Positions 42,015-52,028 of a stretch of DNA of 64,000 bases are shown here, one piece after another. The stretch is from Pseudomonas chlororaphis (GTDB lineage Bacteria; Pseudomonadota; Gammaproteobacteria; Pseudomonadales; Pseudomonadaceae), in the NCBI GenBank assembly GCA_001023535.1, contig CP011020.1, positions 1,209,001 to 1,273,000 on the forward strand, read 5' to 3'. How positions within the stretch are numbered: the first letter of the stretch is position 1; every line of letters starts with the position of its first letter. The notes below the pieces were generated by a model, which saw only the letters and a program-made list of their open reading frames with translations, had not been told where the DNA came from and made no database searches. Position numbers and translations under genes: made by a program.

Positions 42015-42830
42015 ATGCCTGACTTCTCTGGCTTGCCGCTGGTGATCGAGCCGAGCGAGCTGCTGCCGCGCCTCGACGCCCGCGAACTGATCCTGGTGGA
42101 CCTGACCAGCGCCGCCCGCTACAGCACCGGGCACATTCCCGGCGCCCGCTTCGTCGACCCCAAGCGCACGCAATTGGGCCAGCCACCGGCGCCGGGCCTG
42201 TTGCCGGCAAAAGCCGACCTGGAGGCCCTGTTCGGCGAACTCGGGCACCACCCGGACGCGGTGTACGTGGTGTACGACGATGAAGGCGGCGGTTGGGCCG
42301 GACGGTTCATCTGGCTGTTGGACGTGATCGGCCACGGCAATTACCACTACCTCGACGGCGGCCTGCTGGCCTGGCTGGACGAGGGCCTGCCGGTGTCCAC
42401 CGACGCACCCGCGCCCGGCGCCAGCCCGGTGAGCCTCACGTTGCACGACGCGCCAACCGCCACCCGCGAATACCTGCAAAGCCGCCTCGGCGCCGCCGAC
42501 CTGGCCATCTGGGACGCGCGCGGCCCACTGGAGTACTCCGGCGAGAAAGTCGTCGCGGCCAGGGGCGGGCACATTCCCGGCGCAGTCAATTTCGAATGGA
42601 CGGCCGGCATGGACCAGGCCCGCAGCCTGCGCATCCGCAAGGATATGCCGCAGATCCTCGAACAACTGGGCATCACGCCAGACAAAGAAATCATCACCCA
42701 CTGCCAGACCCACCATCGTTCTGGCTTCACCTATCTTGTGGCCAAGGCGCTCGGTTATCCGCGGGTCAAAGGCTATGCCGGTTCCTGGGGCGAATGGGGC
42801 AATCACCCCGACACCCCCATCGAACGTTGA
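42015..42830 (+). CDS. Sulfurtransferase with two rhodanese domains
   Basis: The 271-residue protein has tandem rhodanese domains. The C-terminal one has an active-site Cys in the loop CQTHHRSG (about residue 230). The N-terminal one has YDDEGGGW at the same place, so it is the inactive copy, as in thiosulfate or mercaptopyruvate sulfurtransferases. The start is ATG 42015 with GGAG eight bases upstream; the longer frame adds seven residues. psd follows after 19 bases, so the two form an operon, as in P. aeruginosa (PA4956-psd). Confidence 0.93.
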   Translation: MPDFSGLPLVIEPSELLPRLDARELILVDLTSAARYSTGHIPGARFVDPKRTQLGQPPAPGLLPAKADLEALFGELGHHPDAVYVVYDDEGGGWAGRFIWLLDVIGHGNYHYLDGGLLAWLDEGLPVSTDAPAPGASPVSLTLHDAPTATREYLQSRLGAADLAIWDARGPLEYSGEKVVAARGGHIPGAVNFEWTAGMDQARSLRIRKDMPQILEQLGITPDKEIITHCQTHHRSGFTYLVAKALGYPRVKGYAGSWGEWGNHPDTPIER

Positions 42831-42849
42831 AGGCTCTTAAGGACCGTTA

Positions 42850-43710
42850 ATGAAAAACCGTTTGTTCATCCTCTCTCAGTACCTGCTGCCCCACCACCTG
42901 CTGTCGCGGCTGGCCGGTTGCATTGCCGAATGCCGCGTGCGCTGGTTCAAGAATGCCTTCACCGCGTGGTTCGCCAAGCGCTATCAAGTGGACATGTCCC
43001 AGGCCCTGGTGGAAGACCTGACCGCCTACGAACACTTCAACGCGTTCTTCACCCGCGCCCTGAAAGACGGCGCGCGGCCGCTGGACGAAACCCCGGGCGC
43101 GATCCTCTGCCCGGCCGACGGCGCGGTCAGCCAGCTTGGCCCGATCGAGCATGGCCGGGTGTTCCAGGCCAAGGGCCACAGCTTCAGCGTGCTGGAGCTG
43201 CTGGGCGGCGATGCGGCCAATGCCGCGCCGTTCATGGGCGGTGATTTCGCCACGATCTACCTGTCCCCAAAGGACTACCACCGCGTGCACATGCCGCTGG
43301 CCGGCGCCCTGCGGGAGATGGTCTACATTCCCGGACGGATTTTCTCGGTGAACCAGACCACGGCCGAAAACGTGCCGGAGCTGTTCGCCCGCAACGAACG
43401 CGTGGCGTGCATCTTCGACACCGAACGCGGGCCAATGGCCGTGGTGCTGGTGGGAGCGATGATCGTGGCCTCGATCGAGACCGTCTGGGCCGGTTTGGTC
43501 ACGCCGCCCAAGCGTGAACTGAAGACGTTCCGCTACGACGAAGCGGCCCGTGCACCGATCCACCTGGAAAAAGGGGCCGAACTGGGGCGCTTCAAGCTGG
43601 GTTCCACCGCCATCGTGCTGTTCGGGCCGAACCAGGTGAAATGGGTTGAAAGCCTGGTGGCCGGTTCGCCGGTGCAGATGGGCCAAGGCCTGGCACTGCC
43701 AAAGGCCTGA
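42850..43710 (+). CDS. psd: Phosphatidylserine decarboxylase proenzyme
   Basis: The 286-residue inner-membrane enzyme makes phosphatidylethanolamine. It is processed at the LGST motif (in RFKLGSTAIVLFG, about residues 250-254), where Ser becomes the pyruvoyl group of the alpha chain. Other family marks are FFTRALKDGARPL, CPADGAVSQLG and PKDYHRVHMPLAG. The spacing of 19 bases from the rhodanese gene suggests one transcript. Confidence 0.98.
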   Translation: MKNRLFILSQYLLPHHLLSRLAGCIAECRVRWFKNAFTAWFAKRYQVDMSQALVEDLTAYEHFNAFFTRALKDGARPLDETPGAILCPADGAVSQLGPIEHGRVFQAKGHSFSVLELLGGDAANAAPFMGGDFATIYLSPKDYHRVHMPLAGALREMVYIPGRIFSVNQTTAENVPELFARNERVACIFDTERGPMAVVLVGAMIVASIETVWAGLVTPPKRELKTFRYDEAARAPIHLEKGAELGRFKLGSTAIVLFGPNQVKWVESLVAGSPVQMGQGLALPKA

Positions 43711-43723
43711 GTAAAAGATCAAA

Positions 43724-43812
43724 TGTGGGAGCGAGCTTGCTCGCGATGGCGATATAACAGTCACCTCGATGGCGACTGTCCTGGCGTCATCGCGAGCAAG
43801 CTCGCTCCCACA
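43724..43812. repeat. REPIN, GTGGGAGCGAGCTTGCTCGCGAT type
   Basis: Inverted pair between psd and the FimW-like gene. The intervening loop also shows a short inner match (GGCGA ... TCGC). Confidence 0.85.
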
Positions 43813-43902
43813 GGGTATCCAGCATAGATAGCGCACCTCCTTCGGCTACAACTGCTAGAGTTGGAACATCACGTTTGTTTCCCGCCGGAGCCCGTCCACG
43901 GC

Positions 43903-45663
43903 ATGAATGAGACCAGCCCTCTCCAGTTGCTGCGTGTCCTGTCCCCGACGCAATCGCGCCTGTCGTTCTGCGAAGCCTCGCCGCGCGACCTCAAGCGCTG
44001 GATCGCCGACCTGCCCAAGGCCAACATCGGCGAAACCGCCCGCCTGTTGTACCAGGCCCTTGGCGAACTCAACCAGTTGCTCACACCCAGCGACAATCGC
44101 CTGCAATTGCTCGAATTGCTGCGCCCCGAGGTGTATTACGTCTGCAAGCACCTGGAGCGGCACTTCCTGCAACAGGCCATCGTGCTGGATGACCGCTCGC
44201 GCAAGATCGTCAACCTCTGCCAGGCCCTGCAAACCCAGCTGGCGATGGGTTACAAGCAGATCGTGGCGCGCATCGCATCCAAGTACACCAAGGACCGCGC
44301 CCGCCTGCTCAGCACCGCATTGCAGCGCGCCATGCACGCCCTCGATGGCCCGCTGATTCGCGCCAGCCAGCTCTACAGCCCTGTGCCTGAAGGCTTGTGG
44401 CTCGATTTGCACCAGTTATACCGGATTGCCTGCCAGCACCGCTTGCAACAACAAAGCGTGAGCGACGAACTGGCCAGCCAGGTTCACCAGTTGAGCCCCG
44501 AGCAAACCTACATCGTCGCTCTGTTGCTGGGCGCCTCACGCAGCAATCAGCTGCGCCAGGGCCAGATCGCGCGACTGGCCGAAGCCCTGGAGGCGTGGAG
44601 CCAGTGGGTCAGGCTCGACCCTGCCAGCAACGCCACCAGCCTGTTCGCCGTCGCCGCGGAACTGGATGTCGGGCCACGCTACCGCTCCAAGTTCAGGGCC
44701 GAGCAGCAACCGACATTGCAGGGCTTCGATCCGCAGCCATTGGTGCGCATGATCGCCACCCACCTGGAACAGCCGGCCGACCCGGCCCTGTCGGTACCGG
44801 CCGGGATGAACACCGACACCTTGAATCACTTGCAGGCGGCCTGGGGCGAGGCGGCCGAGCGCAGCTTCCAGCGCATGGAAGGCAACGGGACATTGACGCT
44901 GTGCGTGGGCATGAGTGCGCTGCACTACTACCTCGGCGGTGAACGCTCGTTCAGCGAGATCCTGAAGAAACCCACCACGCGCAAGGCCCGGTTCGAAGCC
45001 GCGCCAACCAAGCGCAGCGACACCTGGAGCCAGGCCTTCGACGCCGCACCCAACGGAGACAACGAACTGCTGCCCTATGAGGAAATCGAGTACCCGGCCA
45101 ATCCATCCGATGAGGACAGCAGCAGTTCCGACCGCCAGCATCACTTTCCCACCTATGACCTGCCGATCATCAACCACAGCCCGGGTGGGTATTGCCTAGG
45201 CTGGCCGAAAGAGGTGCCGGAGCAACTGCAAGCCGGGGAAATGATCGGTATCCGGGACGCCAGCGATCAATCCTGGAGCATCGCCGTCGTGCGCTGGATC
45301 CGACAGGTGCGCAACGGCGCCATGCAAATGGGTATCGAGCTGGTGGCACCTTATGCCCAGCCCTGCGGCCTGCAACTGGTGCGCGAAGAGAACGAGCACG
45401 GCCACTACCTGCGCGGGCTGCTGCTGCCGGAGATCAGCGCCGTCGACCTGCCCCCCACCATGATTGCCCCGCGCCTGCCCTTCCAGGAGGGCCAGCGCGT
45501 GCTGATCAACACCAACGGCCAGGAGCACCGCGCCGGGCTGGACCGCCGGATCACCAGCACTCACAGCTTCAATCAGTTTTCCTATCACCAGGAGAACGCA
45601 GGCGACACCCAGGGCGGCGGCGAAGCGGAGGGGGATTTCGATTCGTTGTGGAAGTCGCTCTAA
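43903..45663 (+). CDS. FimW-like c-di-GMP effector with degenerate PilZ domain
   Basis: The 586-residue protein has a helical N-terminal part (about residues 20-350), an Asp/Ser-rich linker (DEDSSSSDRQHH, about 405-415) and a C-terminal beta domain (about 440-580) that resembles a divergent PilZ fold, with RNGAMQMGIEL at the place of the second PilZ motif. It lies at the position of P. aeruginosa PA4958, which I recall as FimW, a c-di-GMP effector in surface attachment. Older annotations call it a molecular chaperone. ATG 43903 (MNETSPLQLLRVL) is preferred over a TTG at 43861. Unlike in P. aeruginosa, no fimX follows. Confidence 0.75.
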   Translation: MNETSPLQLLRVLSPTQSRLSFCEASPRDLKRWIADLPKANIGETARLLYQALGELNQLLTPSDNRLQLLELLRPEVYYVCKHLERHFLQQAIVLDDRSRKIVNLCQALQTQLAMGYKQIVARIASKYTKDRARLLSTALQRAMHALDGPLIRASQLYSPVPEGLWLDLHQLYRIACQHRLQQQSVSDELASQVHQLSPEQTYIVALLLGASRSNQLRQGQIARLAEALEAWSQWVRLDPASNATSLFAVAAELDVGPRYRSKFRAEQQPTLQGFDPQPLVRMIATHLEQPADPALSVPAGMNTDTLNHLQAAWGEAAERSFQRMEGNGTLTLCVGMSALHYYLGGERSFSEILKKPTTRKARFEAAPTKRSDTWSQAFDAAPNGDNELLPYEEIEYPANPSDEDSSSSDRQHHFPTYDLPIINHSPGGYCLGWPKEVPEQLQAGEMIGIRDASDQSWSIAVVRWIRQVRNGAMQMGIELVAPYAQPCGLQLVREENEHGHYLRGLLLPEISAVDLPPTMIAPRLPFQEGQRVLINTNGQEHRAGLDRRITSTHSFNQFSYHQENAGDTQGGGEAEGDFDSLWKSL

Positions 45664-45679
45664 GGCCAGACACAGCCCC

Positions 45680-45709
45680 TGTGGCGAGGGGATTTATCCC
45701 CTCACCACA
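45680..45709. repeat. Single REP, GTGGCGAGGGGATTTATCCCC type
   Basis: A singlet in the 85-base gap between the convergent FimW-like gene and serB, with a second partial ATAAATCCTC copy directly after it. Confidence 0.75.
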
Positions 45710-45748
45710 GATAAATCCTCTCAGCACAAGGAACAGTGTAGCGCCGTC

Positions 45749-46963
45749 TCAAAGCTGCCCGTCGCGATCCCGGAAGCCCAGCAGATACAGCACCCCATCC
45801 AGGCCCAGGGTCGAGATGGCCTGACGGGCCGATTGCTTGACCAGTGGCTTGGCGCGGAACGCCACGCCCAGTCCCGCGATGGCCAGCATCGGCAGGTCGT
45901 TGGCGCCGTCGCCCACGGCAATGGTCTGTTCCAGGCGCAAGCCTTCCTTTTGCGCCAGCTCACGCAACAGGTCCGCCTTGCGCTGGGCGTCGACGATCGG
46001 CTCGACGGCCACGCCGGTCACCTTGCCGTCCACCACTTCCAGCTCGTTGGCGAACACGTAGTCGATGCCGAGCTTGGCCTGCAACTGCTTGGCGAAGTAG
46101 GTGAAACCGCCCGAAAGGATGGCGGTCTTGTAGCCCAGGCGCTTGAGTTCGGCGAACAGCGTCTCGGCGCCTTCGGTCAGGCGCAGGGAGGCGCCGATGG
46201 CGTCCAGTACGCTGACGTCCAGGCCTTGCAGCAGCGCCAGGCGCTCCTTGAAGCTGGCGCGAAAATCCAGCTCGCCGGCCATCGCCCGCTCGGTGATCGC
46301 CGAGACCTTGTCGCCCACCCCTGCGGCCTTGGCCAGCTCATCGATGACTTCGGCTTCGATCAGCGTCGAGTCCATGTCGAACACCGCCAGGCGCCGGTTA
46401 CGGCGGAACAGCGAATCTTCCTGGAAGGCGATGTCGACGTTCAGCTCCTGGGCCACGCTGAGGAACTCGGCCCGCAGCGCCTGGGGATCGGCCGGTTCGC
46501 CGCGCACGGAGAACTCGATGCAGCCCTTGCCCTTGTCGTCCGGCGTGTCCAGGGGCATGCGCCCGGACAAACGGTCGATGTGGTCGATGTTCAAGTCATA
46601 TTTGGCGGTGATCGAGCTGACGCGCTGCAACTGCTCGGCGGTGACCTTGCGGGTCAGCAGGGTCACGATGTGGCGCTTCTTGCCCTGGCCGGCGACCCAG
46701 TGCTGGTAATCGGCTTCGGAAACCGGGGTGAAGCGAACCTGCTGGTCAAGCTTGTAGGCGGTGAACAGGATGTCCTTGAGCACCGACTTGCTGTGTTCGG
46801 CGTCCGGGATTTCAACCAGGATGCCGAACGACAGCGTGTCATGGATCACCGCCTGACCGATGTCGAGAATGTTCACACCACCCTGGGCCAGAACGCCGGT
46901 AATGGCCGCAGTCAGACCCGGACGGTCGCTGCCAGTGATGTTTATCAGGACGATTTCGCGCAA
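45749..46963 (-). CDS. serB: Phosphoserine phosphatase SerB
   Basis: The 404-residue enzyme removes phosphate from phosphoserine in the last step of serine synthesis. It has an N-terminal ACT domain pair (about residues 1-165; starts MREIVLINITGSDRPGLTAA) and the HAD domain with the nucleophile motif FDMDSTLIEAE, the Ser of ILSGGF and the GDGANDLPML motif. The long form with ACT domains is usual in Pseudomonas and suggests serine feedback. It diverges from the AhpA-like gene. Confidence 0.98.
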   Translation of the reverse strand: MREIVLINITGSDRPGLTAAITGVLAQGGVNILDIGQAVIHDTLSFGILVEIPDAEHSKSVLKDILFTAYKLDQQVRFTPVSEADYQHWVAGQGKKRHIVTLLTRKVTAEQLQRVSSITAKYDLNIDHIDRLSGRMPLDTPDDKGKGCIEFSVRGEPADPQALRAEFLSVAQELNVDIAFQEDSLFRRNRRLAVFDMDSTLIEAEVIDELAKAAGVGDKVSAITERAMAGELDFRASFKERLALLQGLDVSVLDAIGASLRLTEGAETLFAELKRLGYKTAILSGGFTYFAKQLQAKLGIDYVFANELEVVDGKVTGVAVEPIVDAQRKADLLRELAQKEGLRLEQTIAVGDGANDLPMLAIAGLGVAFRAKPLVKQSARQAISTLGLDGVLYLLGFRDRDGQL

Positions 46964-47096
46964 GGCGCACCCCCGCAGGTGGAAAAAAACCGCATTCTAC
47001 CCACATTCAGTGACCATCGGGCACCGCCAGTGCTTTGCCGGTCATGGGGCTGTCGCTATACTGCGCGTCAATTTCACGGACAAAGAGCCGAGCTCA

Positions 47097-48614
47097 GTGA
47101 ACCGGCCCACGCCAGTCAAAACCGACAATTTCTTCCTGCTGATCTTCCGTGCACTGCGCCACCGTCGCGTGCCGATTGCATTGCGCATTGCCAGCCATAA
47201 CGTGATCCTGGTCGCCCTGGCCCTGGTCATCTATGCCTGCGTGATGGGCCTGCAGTTCAAGCAGGCGATGCACGAGCAGGCCGATGCCCTGGGTGAGAGC
47301 CTCACGACCCAGACCGCCACGTCCGCCACCGAGTTGCTGGTGTCCAACGACATCCTCAGCCTCAACGTGCTGCTCAACAACCTGACCAAGAACAAGCTGG
47401 TGGCCCACGCGGCCATCTACAGCGTCGACAACCGCATCCTCGCCGAGGCCGGCCAGCGGCCCAAGCCTGGCCTTTTGGGCGAGTCCGGCGGCATGTACCA
47501 GAGCAAGATCACCTTCCAGGACGTGACGGCCGGGCAACTGCGCATCAGCCTGGACATGGACCAGTTCCAGCAACCGATGACCATCAGCCTGCAAAGCATG
47601 GGCATCCTCAGCGCGATACTGCTGGCGCTGGCCCTGGCCTTGAGCCTGCGCCTGGGCCGGCACATCTCCACGCCGCTGTTGCAATTGCGCGTCTGGCTGC
47701 GGGACATCGACGAACACACCCCGGCCACCCAGCGCCAGGACGAAATCGGCGACCTGGCCCGGCAACTGCACGCCAGCTTCGCTCCGGAGCCGGCCCCCGT
47801 GCCCGAGCCCGAAGCGCTCGACTACGTCGACGAAGACGAGGCCGAGCCGGGCTTCGAAGTGCGTAACCTGCGCGATCCCGGCTTCGACGAGAGCCCGCCG
47901 ATGCCCGCCGCCAGACCGGCGCCCCGCCATGTGGTGCGCACGGTCGAAGACGATGAAGACGACGACGCCTTCGCCGACCTGCGTGACGATTCGATCAGCG
48001 GCGAAGCGAAGCCGCTCGTCAAGCCCGTCGTCTCGAACCTGCCCCAGCACAGCGCCGTACTGGCCGTGCAACTGGGCGCCCAGGATCAACTGCGACGCCT
48101 GCCCCAGGCACGCCTGAAGGAGTTGCTCGAGCGCTACCGTGACTGCCTCGACCAGGCCGCCTCGCTCTACCAGGGCGAACTGCACACCTTGAACGACGGC
48201 AGCACGTTGATGCTGTTCCACACCGAGGACAGTGGTGACGACTACCTGACCAACGCCATCTGCTGCGGTGAGTTGCTGCGGGCGCTGGGCCACCAGTTGC
48301 AGATCGAGGTCGCGGACAGCGGCATCACCCTGCAACTGCAATTGGGCCTGACCCTGGGTGACGGCCTGTTCGGCCTCAGCCAGATCGACCTGCTGCTGAC
48401 CGAAACCGCACAGGACGCCCTGGCGCTGTCGCAACACAGCCGCAACCTGCTGCTGGTGGAGCGCAAGATCAACGACGACGCGTTGATCCGCCAACGCGCC
48501 CGTATCCGCCCCATCGCCAGCCCTGAAGGCGCATGCTGCGTGGAACGGCTGATGGAGCCTTACCCGTCGCTGCTGGAGCGGCAACTGGCGCGGATGCACG
48601 AGCGCCAGGCCTAA
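47097..48614 (+). CDS. AhpA/YtjB family membrane protein
   Basis: The 505-residue protein has an N-terminal membrane helix (about residues 35-55), a periplasmic sensor-like stretch, a second helix (ILLALALALSLRLG, about 165-185), a HAMP-like linker, an acidic disordered region (about 215-300), and a C-terminal nucleotide-cyclase-like fold (about 305-490) without the catalytic motifs. It fits the AhpA/YtjB (SMP) family. The start is the GTG at 47097 with a GAG-rich site upstream; the open frame upstream overlaps serB antisense. The function is not settled. Confidence 0.82.
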   Translation: MNRPTPVKTDNFFLLIFRALRHRRVPIALRIASHNVILVALALVIYACVMGLQFKQAMHEQADALGESLTTQTATSATELLVSNDILSLNVLLNNLTKNKLVAHAAIYSVDNRILAEAGQRPKPGLLGESGGMYQSKITFQDVTAGQLRISLDMDQFQQPMTISLQSMGILSAILLALALALSLRLGRHISTPLLQLRVWLRDIDEHTPATQRQDEIGDLARQLHASFAPEPAPVPEPEALDYVDEDEAEPGFEVRNLRDPGFDESPPMPAARPAPRHVVRTVEDDEDDDAFADLRDDSISGEAKPLVKPVVSNLPQHSAVLAVQLGAQDQLRRLPQARLKELLERYRDCLDQAASLYQGELHTLNDGSTLMLFHTEDSGDDYLTNAICCGELLRALGHQLQIEVADSGITLQLQLGLTLGDGLFGLSQIDLLLTETAQDALALSQHSRNLLLVERKINDDALIRQRARIRPIASPEGACCVERLMEPYPSLLERQLARMHERQA

Positions 48615-48637
48615 CCCCGGCCGCTTTTGGAATGACG

Positions 48638-48674
48638 AAGCCCGCAGATGAGTGATTGTCTGCGGGCTTTTTTG
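48638..48674 (+). terminator. Terminator of the AhpA-like gene
   Basis: AAGCCCGCAGA and TCTGCGGGCTT pair around ATGAGTGATTG, followed by TTTTTTG. Confidence 0.92.
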
Positions 48675-48690
48675 TGGGCCGCGCCGGCCT

Positions 48691-48783
48691 CTTCGCGGGC
48701 AAGCCCGCTCCCACATTTAATCCTCGGCAGGATTAGGTTCTGTGGTCATGAAGGACCTTGTGGGAGCGGGCTTGCCCGCGAAG
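48691..48783. repeat. REP pair, GTGGGAGCGGGCTTGCCCGCGAAG type
   Basis: Tail-to-tail pair (CCCACA ends inward) of a third variant with a GCCCGC core, between the terminators of the AhpA-like and PqiC-like genes. Confidence 0.85.
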
Positions 48784-48821
48784 GGGCCAGCACAAGCGTG
48801 GAAGCCCCTCCCCCAGAAACA

Positions 48822-48848
48822 ACAAAGCCCGCATCAACGCGGGCTTGC
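48822..48848 (-). terminator. Terminator of the PqiC-like gene
   Basis: On the minus strand AAGCCCGC and GCGGGCTT pair around a six-base loop, followed by TGTTGTTTC, about 20 bases after the stop. Confidence 0.8.
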
Positions 48849-48866
48849 TTCACGGCTATCCAGCCA

Positions 48867-49574
48867 TCAGAACCTGAACACTTCCATGTCCGTGCGAATC
48901 GGCAGGGCCATCGGGATTTTCGGCGATTTTTCCGGCGCAGCGGGCTTGGCCTGGGTCGGTGCGGTTTTACGCGGCGTATCGACGATCGGAGGCTGGTTGG
49001 CCAACGGCTTGAGGGACACGGACAACTGCTCGGCCAGGCGTTGCAGCAGTACACCTTGGGCCTGGACTTGCGCCGCGGTGGTCCCGGCGTGTTGCTCTTG
49101 CAGATGCACGATACGGTTCTCGCGAACCTTGCCCCGACGGTCGATCAACCGCCACTGGGCATCGAGCACCGCAGGCTGGCTCTTGCCCGAGTCCAGGCGG
49201 GTGATCGACAGCAGCACTTGGACATCCGGGGTGAAACCCTGGGTGGCCGGCGCCAGCACCACGCGCTGGCTGTCCAGTTGCCCGGCGACCTGGCGCAACA
49301 GCAATTGGTCGATGTCCGAAGACAGGCTACCGGCCCAGCGGCCGTCCGTGGCAGCCTGCAGGCTGCCGTCTGGCTGGCGTTGCAACAGGGTTTCGCGTTG
49401 CAGGTAATCGGCGATCAATACCGGCCCCAGCAATACCGCCATGCCTGTGCTTTGCGCAGGCTGGGCGGGCGTCCCGCTGTCGAGTTGATACAGCGACACC
49501 GGCTGATGGACGCTGCAACCCGCCAGGCCAAGCAGGCCGGCGAGCCATAAAATAGGAAGGCGCAGAGCAGTCAT
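48867..49574 (-). CDS. PqiC-family lipoprotein
   Basis: The 235-residue protein has a lipoprotein signal peptide with lipobox LAGC (Cys at about residue 20) and the DUF330/PqiC fold of MCE-type lipid transport auxiliary proteins (SLYQLDSG, ITRLDSG, then a disordered Pro/Ala/Lys tail). In other bacteria PqiC works with PqiA and PqiB in the outer-membrane lipid barrier. No pqiAB genes lie next to it here. Start ATG 49574 is chosen for the signal peptide; the open frame upstream is longer by 44 codons without likeness. Confidence 0.8.
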   Translation of the reverse strand: MTALRLPILWLAGLLGLAGCSVHQPVSLYQLDSGTPAQPAQSTGMAVLLGPVLIADYLQRETLLQRQPDGSLQAATDGRWAGSLSSDIDQLLLRQVAGQLDSQRVVLAPATQGFTPDVQVLLSITRLDSGKSQPAVLDAQWRLIDRRGKVRENRIVHLQEQHAGTTAAQVQAQGVLLQRLAEQLSVSLKPLANQPPIVDTPRKTAPTQAKPAAPEKSPKIPMALPIRTDMEVFRF

Positions 49575-49710
49575 CGTTCCATCCAGGTGGCGGCCACAAG
49601 GCCTGCCACAGTGAAAAAATACTCGGTCATTATGAAGAACGCTCGGCCACGCCGGCGCTTGAAAGGGCCTATCATCCGTGAATATGCGTTCCGACTCCAG
49701 CGCCAAAGCG

Positions 49711-49739
49711 TCGGTCTGCGCCTTTTAATCGCAGACCGA
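49711..49739. terminator. Perfect hairpin after parC
   Basis: TCGGTCTGCG and CGCAGACCGA form a ten-pair stem around CCTTTTAAT, 15 bases beyond the parC stop. Neither strand has a strong U-tract, so it may slow rather than stop transcription. Confidence 0.55.
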
Positions 49740-49753
49740 GCCCTCTAGTACGC

Positions 49754-52018
49754 CTAATTCAAGTTTTCGACGAGCAGTGCATCGACCCGCTGAAACCCCC
49801 TCGGAAGCTTGTTGCCGCGCCGACCGCGTTCACCCTTGTAATGCTCAAGATCATCCGCCTTGAGCGAGAGCGTACGCTTTCCAGCCTGCAGCACAAGCGT
49901 GGCGCCCTCCGGCAACACTGCAATATCCGTGACATATTCCTCACGGCTCGCCACCCGTTCGCCGGAAATCCCGATAATCTTATTGCCTTTGCCTTTACCT
50001 AATTGTGGCAGGTCGCTGATTTTGAAGACCAGCAGTCGGCCCTCGGTGGTCACCGACGCCAACCAGTTGTTCTCGCGATCGGCCACGGGCCGGGGTGCGA
50101 TGACCTTGGCGTTGTTCGGCAGGCTCAACAACGCCTTGCCCGCCTTGTTCTTGGCTTGCAGATCCTCGCCCTTGACCACGAAGCCGTACCCGGCGTCCGA
50201 GGCAATCACGTACAGCCCGTCATCATCAGGCATCAGCACGCATTCAAAAGTTGCACCCGGCGGGGGCGTCAATCGACCGGTCAGCGGCTCGCCCTGGCCA
50301 CGCGCCGATGGCAGGGTATGGGCCGGCACCGAGTAACTGCGCCCGGTGGAGTCGACAAACACCGCGAACTGGTTGGACCGCCCGGCCGCCAAGGCCTTGA
50401 AACCGTCCCCGGCCTTATAGGAAAGCCCCGTGGCATCGATGTCATGCCCCTTGGCAGAGCGCACCCAGCCTTTTTCCGACAGCACTACGGTCACTTTCTC
50501 GTTCGGCAGCAGGTCGTGCTCCGTCAATGCTTTGGCTTCGGCGCGCTCGACGATCGGCGAGCGGCGGTCGTCGCCGTAGGTTTCGGCGTCCTTGAGCAAT
50601 TCGGCGCGCACCAGCTTCTTGAGCTTGGCTTCGCTGCCCAACAGGGCTTGCAGCTTGGCTTGTTCCTTGAGCAGTTCGTCCTGCTCGGCCCGCAGCTTCA
50701 TCTCTTCCAGCCGCGCCAACTGCCGCAAGCGGGTGTCGAGGATGTAGTCGGCCTGGATTTCGCTCAGGTCGAAGCGCGCGATCAAGCTGGCCTTCGGGTG
50801 TTCCTCGGTGCGGATGATGTGGATCACTTCGTCCAGGTTGAGGTACGCGATCAGCAAGCCGTCCAACAGGTGCAGGCGACGCTCGACCTTGTCCAGGCGA
50901 AATTGCAGGCGTCGACGCACGGTCTTGACCCGGAATTCCAGCCATTCCACCAGCAACGCCCGCAGGTTCTTGAGCTGCGGCTTGCCGTCCAGGCCAATGA
51001 TGTTGATGTTGACCCGGTAGCTGGTCTCCAGGTCGGTGCTGGCGAACAGGTGCTGCATCAGCGCCTCATGATCGACCCGGCTGTTGACCGGGATGATCAC
51101 GATGCGGCAAGGATTCTCGTGGTCGGATTCATCGCGCAGGTCGGCCACTTGCGGCGCTTTCGACGGTTTTGCCTGCATCATCGCGGCAATCTGCTCCAGC
51201 ACCTTGGCTCCGGAGACCTGGTGCGGCAGCGCGGTGACGATGATGTCGCCGTCCTCGATATGGTACACAGCGCGCATGCGCACCGAACCGCGACCGGTCT
51301 CGTAGATCTTCAACAGGTCGGCGCGCGGCGTGATGATTTCCGCTTCGGTCGGATAATCCGGACCCTGGATGTGCTCGCAGAGCTGCTCCACCGTGGCTTT
51401 GGGCTCGTCCAGCAGGCGCACGCATGCCGTGGCGACTTCCCGCAGGTTGTGCGGCGGCACATCGGTGGCCATGCCGACGGCGATGCCGGTGGTGCCATTG
51501 AGGAGAATATTCGGCAAACGGGCCGGCAACACCAGGGGTTCATCGAGGGTGCCGTCGAAGTTCGGCCCCCAGTCCGCGGTGCCCTGGCCCAGTTCGCTGA
51601 GCAGCACTTCGGAATAGCGCGACAGCCGCGCCTCGGTGTAGCGCATGGCCGCGAAAGACTTGGGATCGTCCGGCGCCCCCCAGTTGCCCTGGCCGTCCAC
51701 CAGGGTGTAGCGGTAGCTGAACGGCTGGGCCATCAGCACCATGGCTTCATAGCAGGCCGAGTCGCCGTGGGGGTGGAACTTGCCGAGCACGTCGCCGACG
51801 GTGCGCGCCGACTTCTTGTGTTTGGAATCGGCGTCCAGCCCCAGCTCACTCATGGCATAGACGATCCGCCGCTGGACCGGCTTCAGGCCGTCGCCGATGT
51901 GCGGCAAGGCGCGGTCCATGATCACGTACATGGAGTAATTGAGGTAGGCATTTTCGGTGAAGTCAGCCAGCGACCGGCGCTCTACGCCGTCTAAGCTGTC
52001 TGCAAGAATGTCGCTCAT
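49754..52018 (-). CDS. parC: DNA topoisomerase IV subunit A
   Basis: The 754-residue subunit cuts and rejoins DNA for decatenation. The catalytic Tyr is in [11 protein letters not shown]. The quinolone-resistance region reads [13 protein letters not shown] with Ser87 and Glu91, the sensitive wild-type residues. The C-terminal beta-pinwheel (about 500-754) is of normal length. The start ATG 52018 ([16 protein letters not shown]) has GAGG five bases upstream. It ends the operon parE-(phytase-like)-(protease)-parC. Confidence 0.98.
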   Translation of the reverse strand: MSDILADSLDGVERRSLADFTENAYLNYSMYVIMDRALPHIGDGLKPVQRRIVYAMSELGLDADSKHKKSARTVGDVLGKFHPHGDSACYEAMVLMAQPFSYRYTLVDGQGNWGAPDDPKSFAAMRYTEARLSRYSEVLLSELGQGTADWGPNFDGTLDEPLVLPARLPNILLNGTTGIAVGMATDVPPHNLREVATACVRLLDEPKATVEQLCEHIQGPDYPTEAEIITPRADLLKIYETGRGSVRMRAVYHIEDGDIIVTALPHQVSGAKVLEQIAAMMQAKPSKAPQVADLRDESDHENPCRIVIIPVNSRVDHEALMQHLFASTDLETSYRVNINIIGLDGKPQLKNLRALLVEWLEFRVKTVRRRLQFRLDKVERRLHLLDGLLIAYLNLDEVIHIIRTEEHPKASLIARFDLSEIQADYILDTRLRQLARLEEMKLRAEQDELLKEQAKLQALLGSEAKLKKLVRAELLKDAETYGDDRRSPIVERAEAKALTEHDLLPNEKVTVVLSEKGWVRSAKGHDIDATGLSYKAGDGFKALAAGRSNQFAVFVDSTGRSYSVPAHTLPSARGQGEPLTGRLTPPPGATFECVLMPDDDGLYVIASDAGYGFVVKGEDLQAKNKAGKALLSLPNNAKVIAPRPVADRENNWLASVTTEGRLLVFKISDLPQLGKGKGNKIIGISGERVASREEYVTDIAVLPEGATLVLQAGKRTLSLKADDLEHYKGERGRRGNKLPRGFQRVDALLVENLN

Positions 52019-52028
52019 GCGGGCCTCA

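Noticed and set aside
49754..52018. Quinolone-resistance change in ParC
   Set aside because: The [10 protein letters not shown] segment keeps Ser87 and Glu91, the sensitive form.
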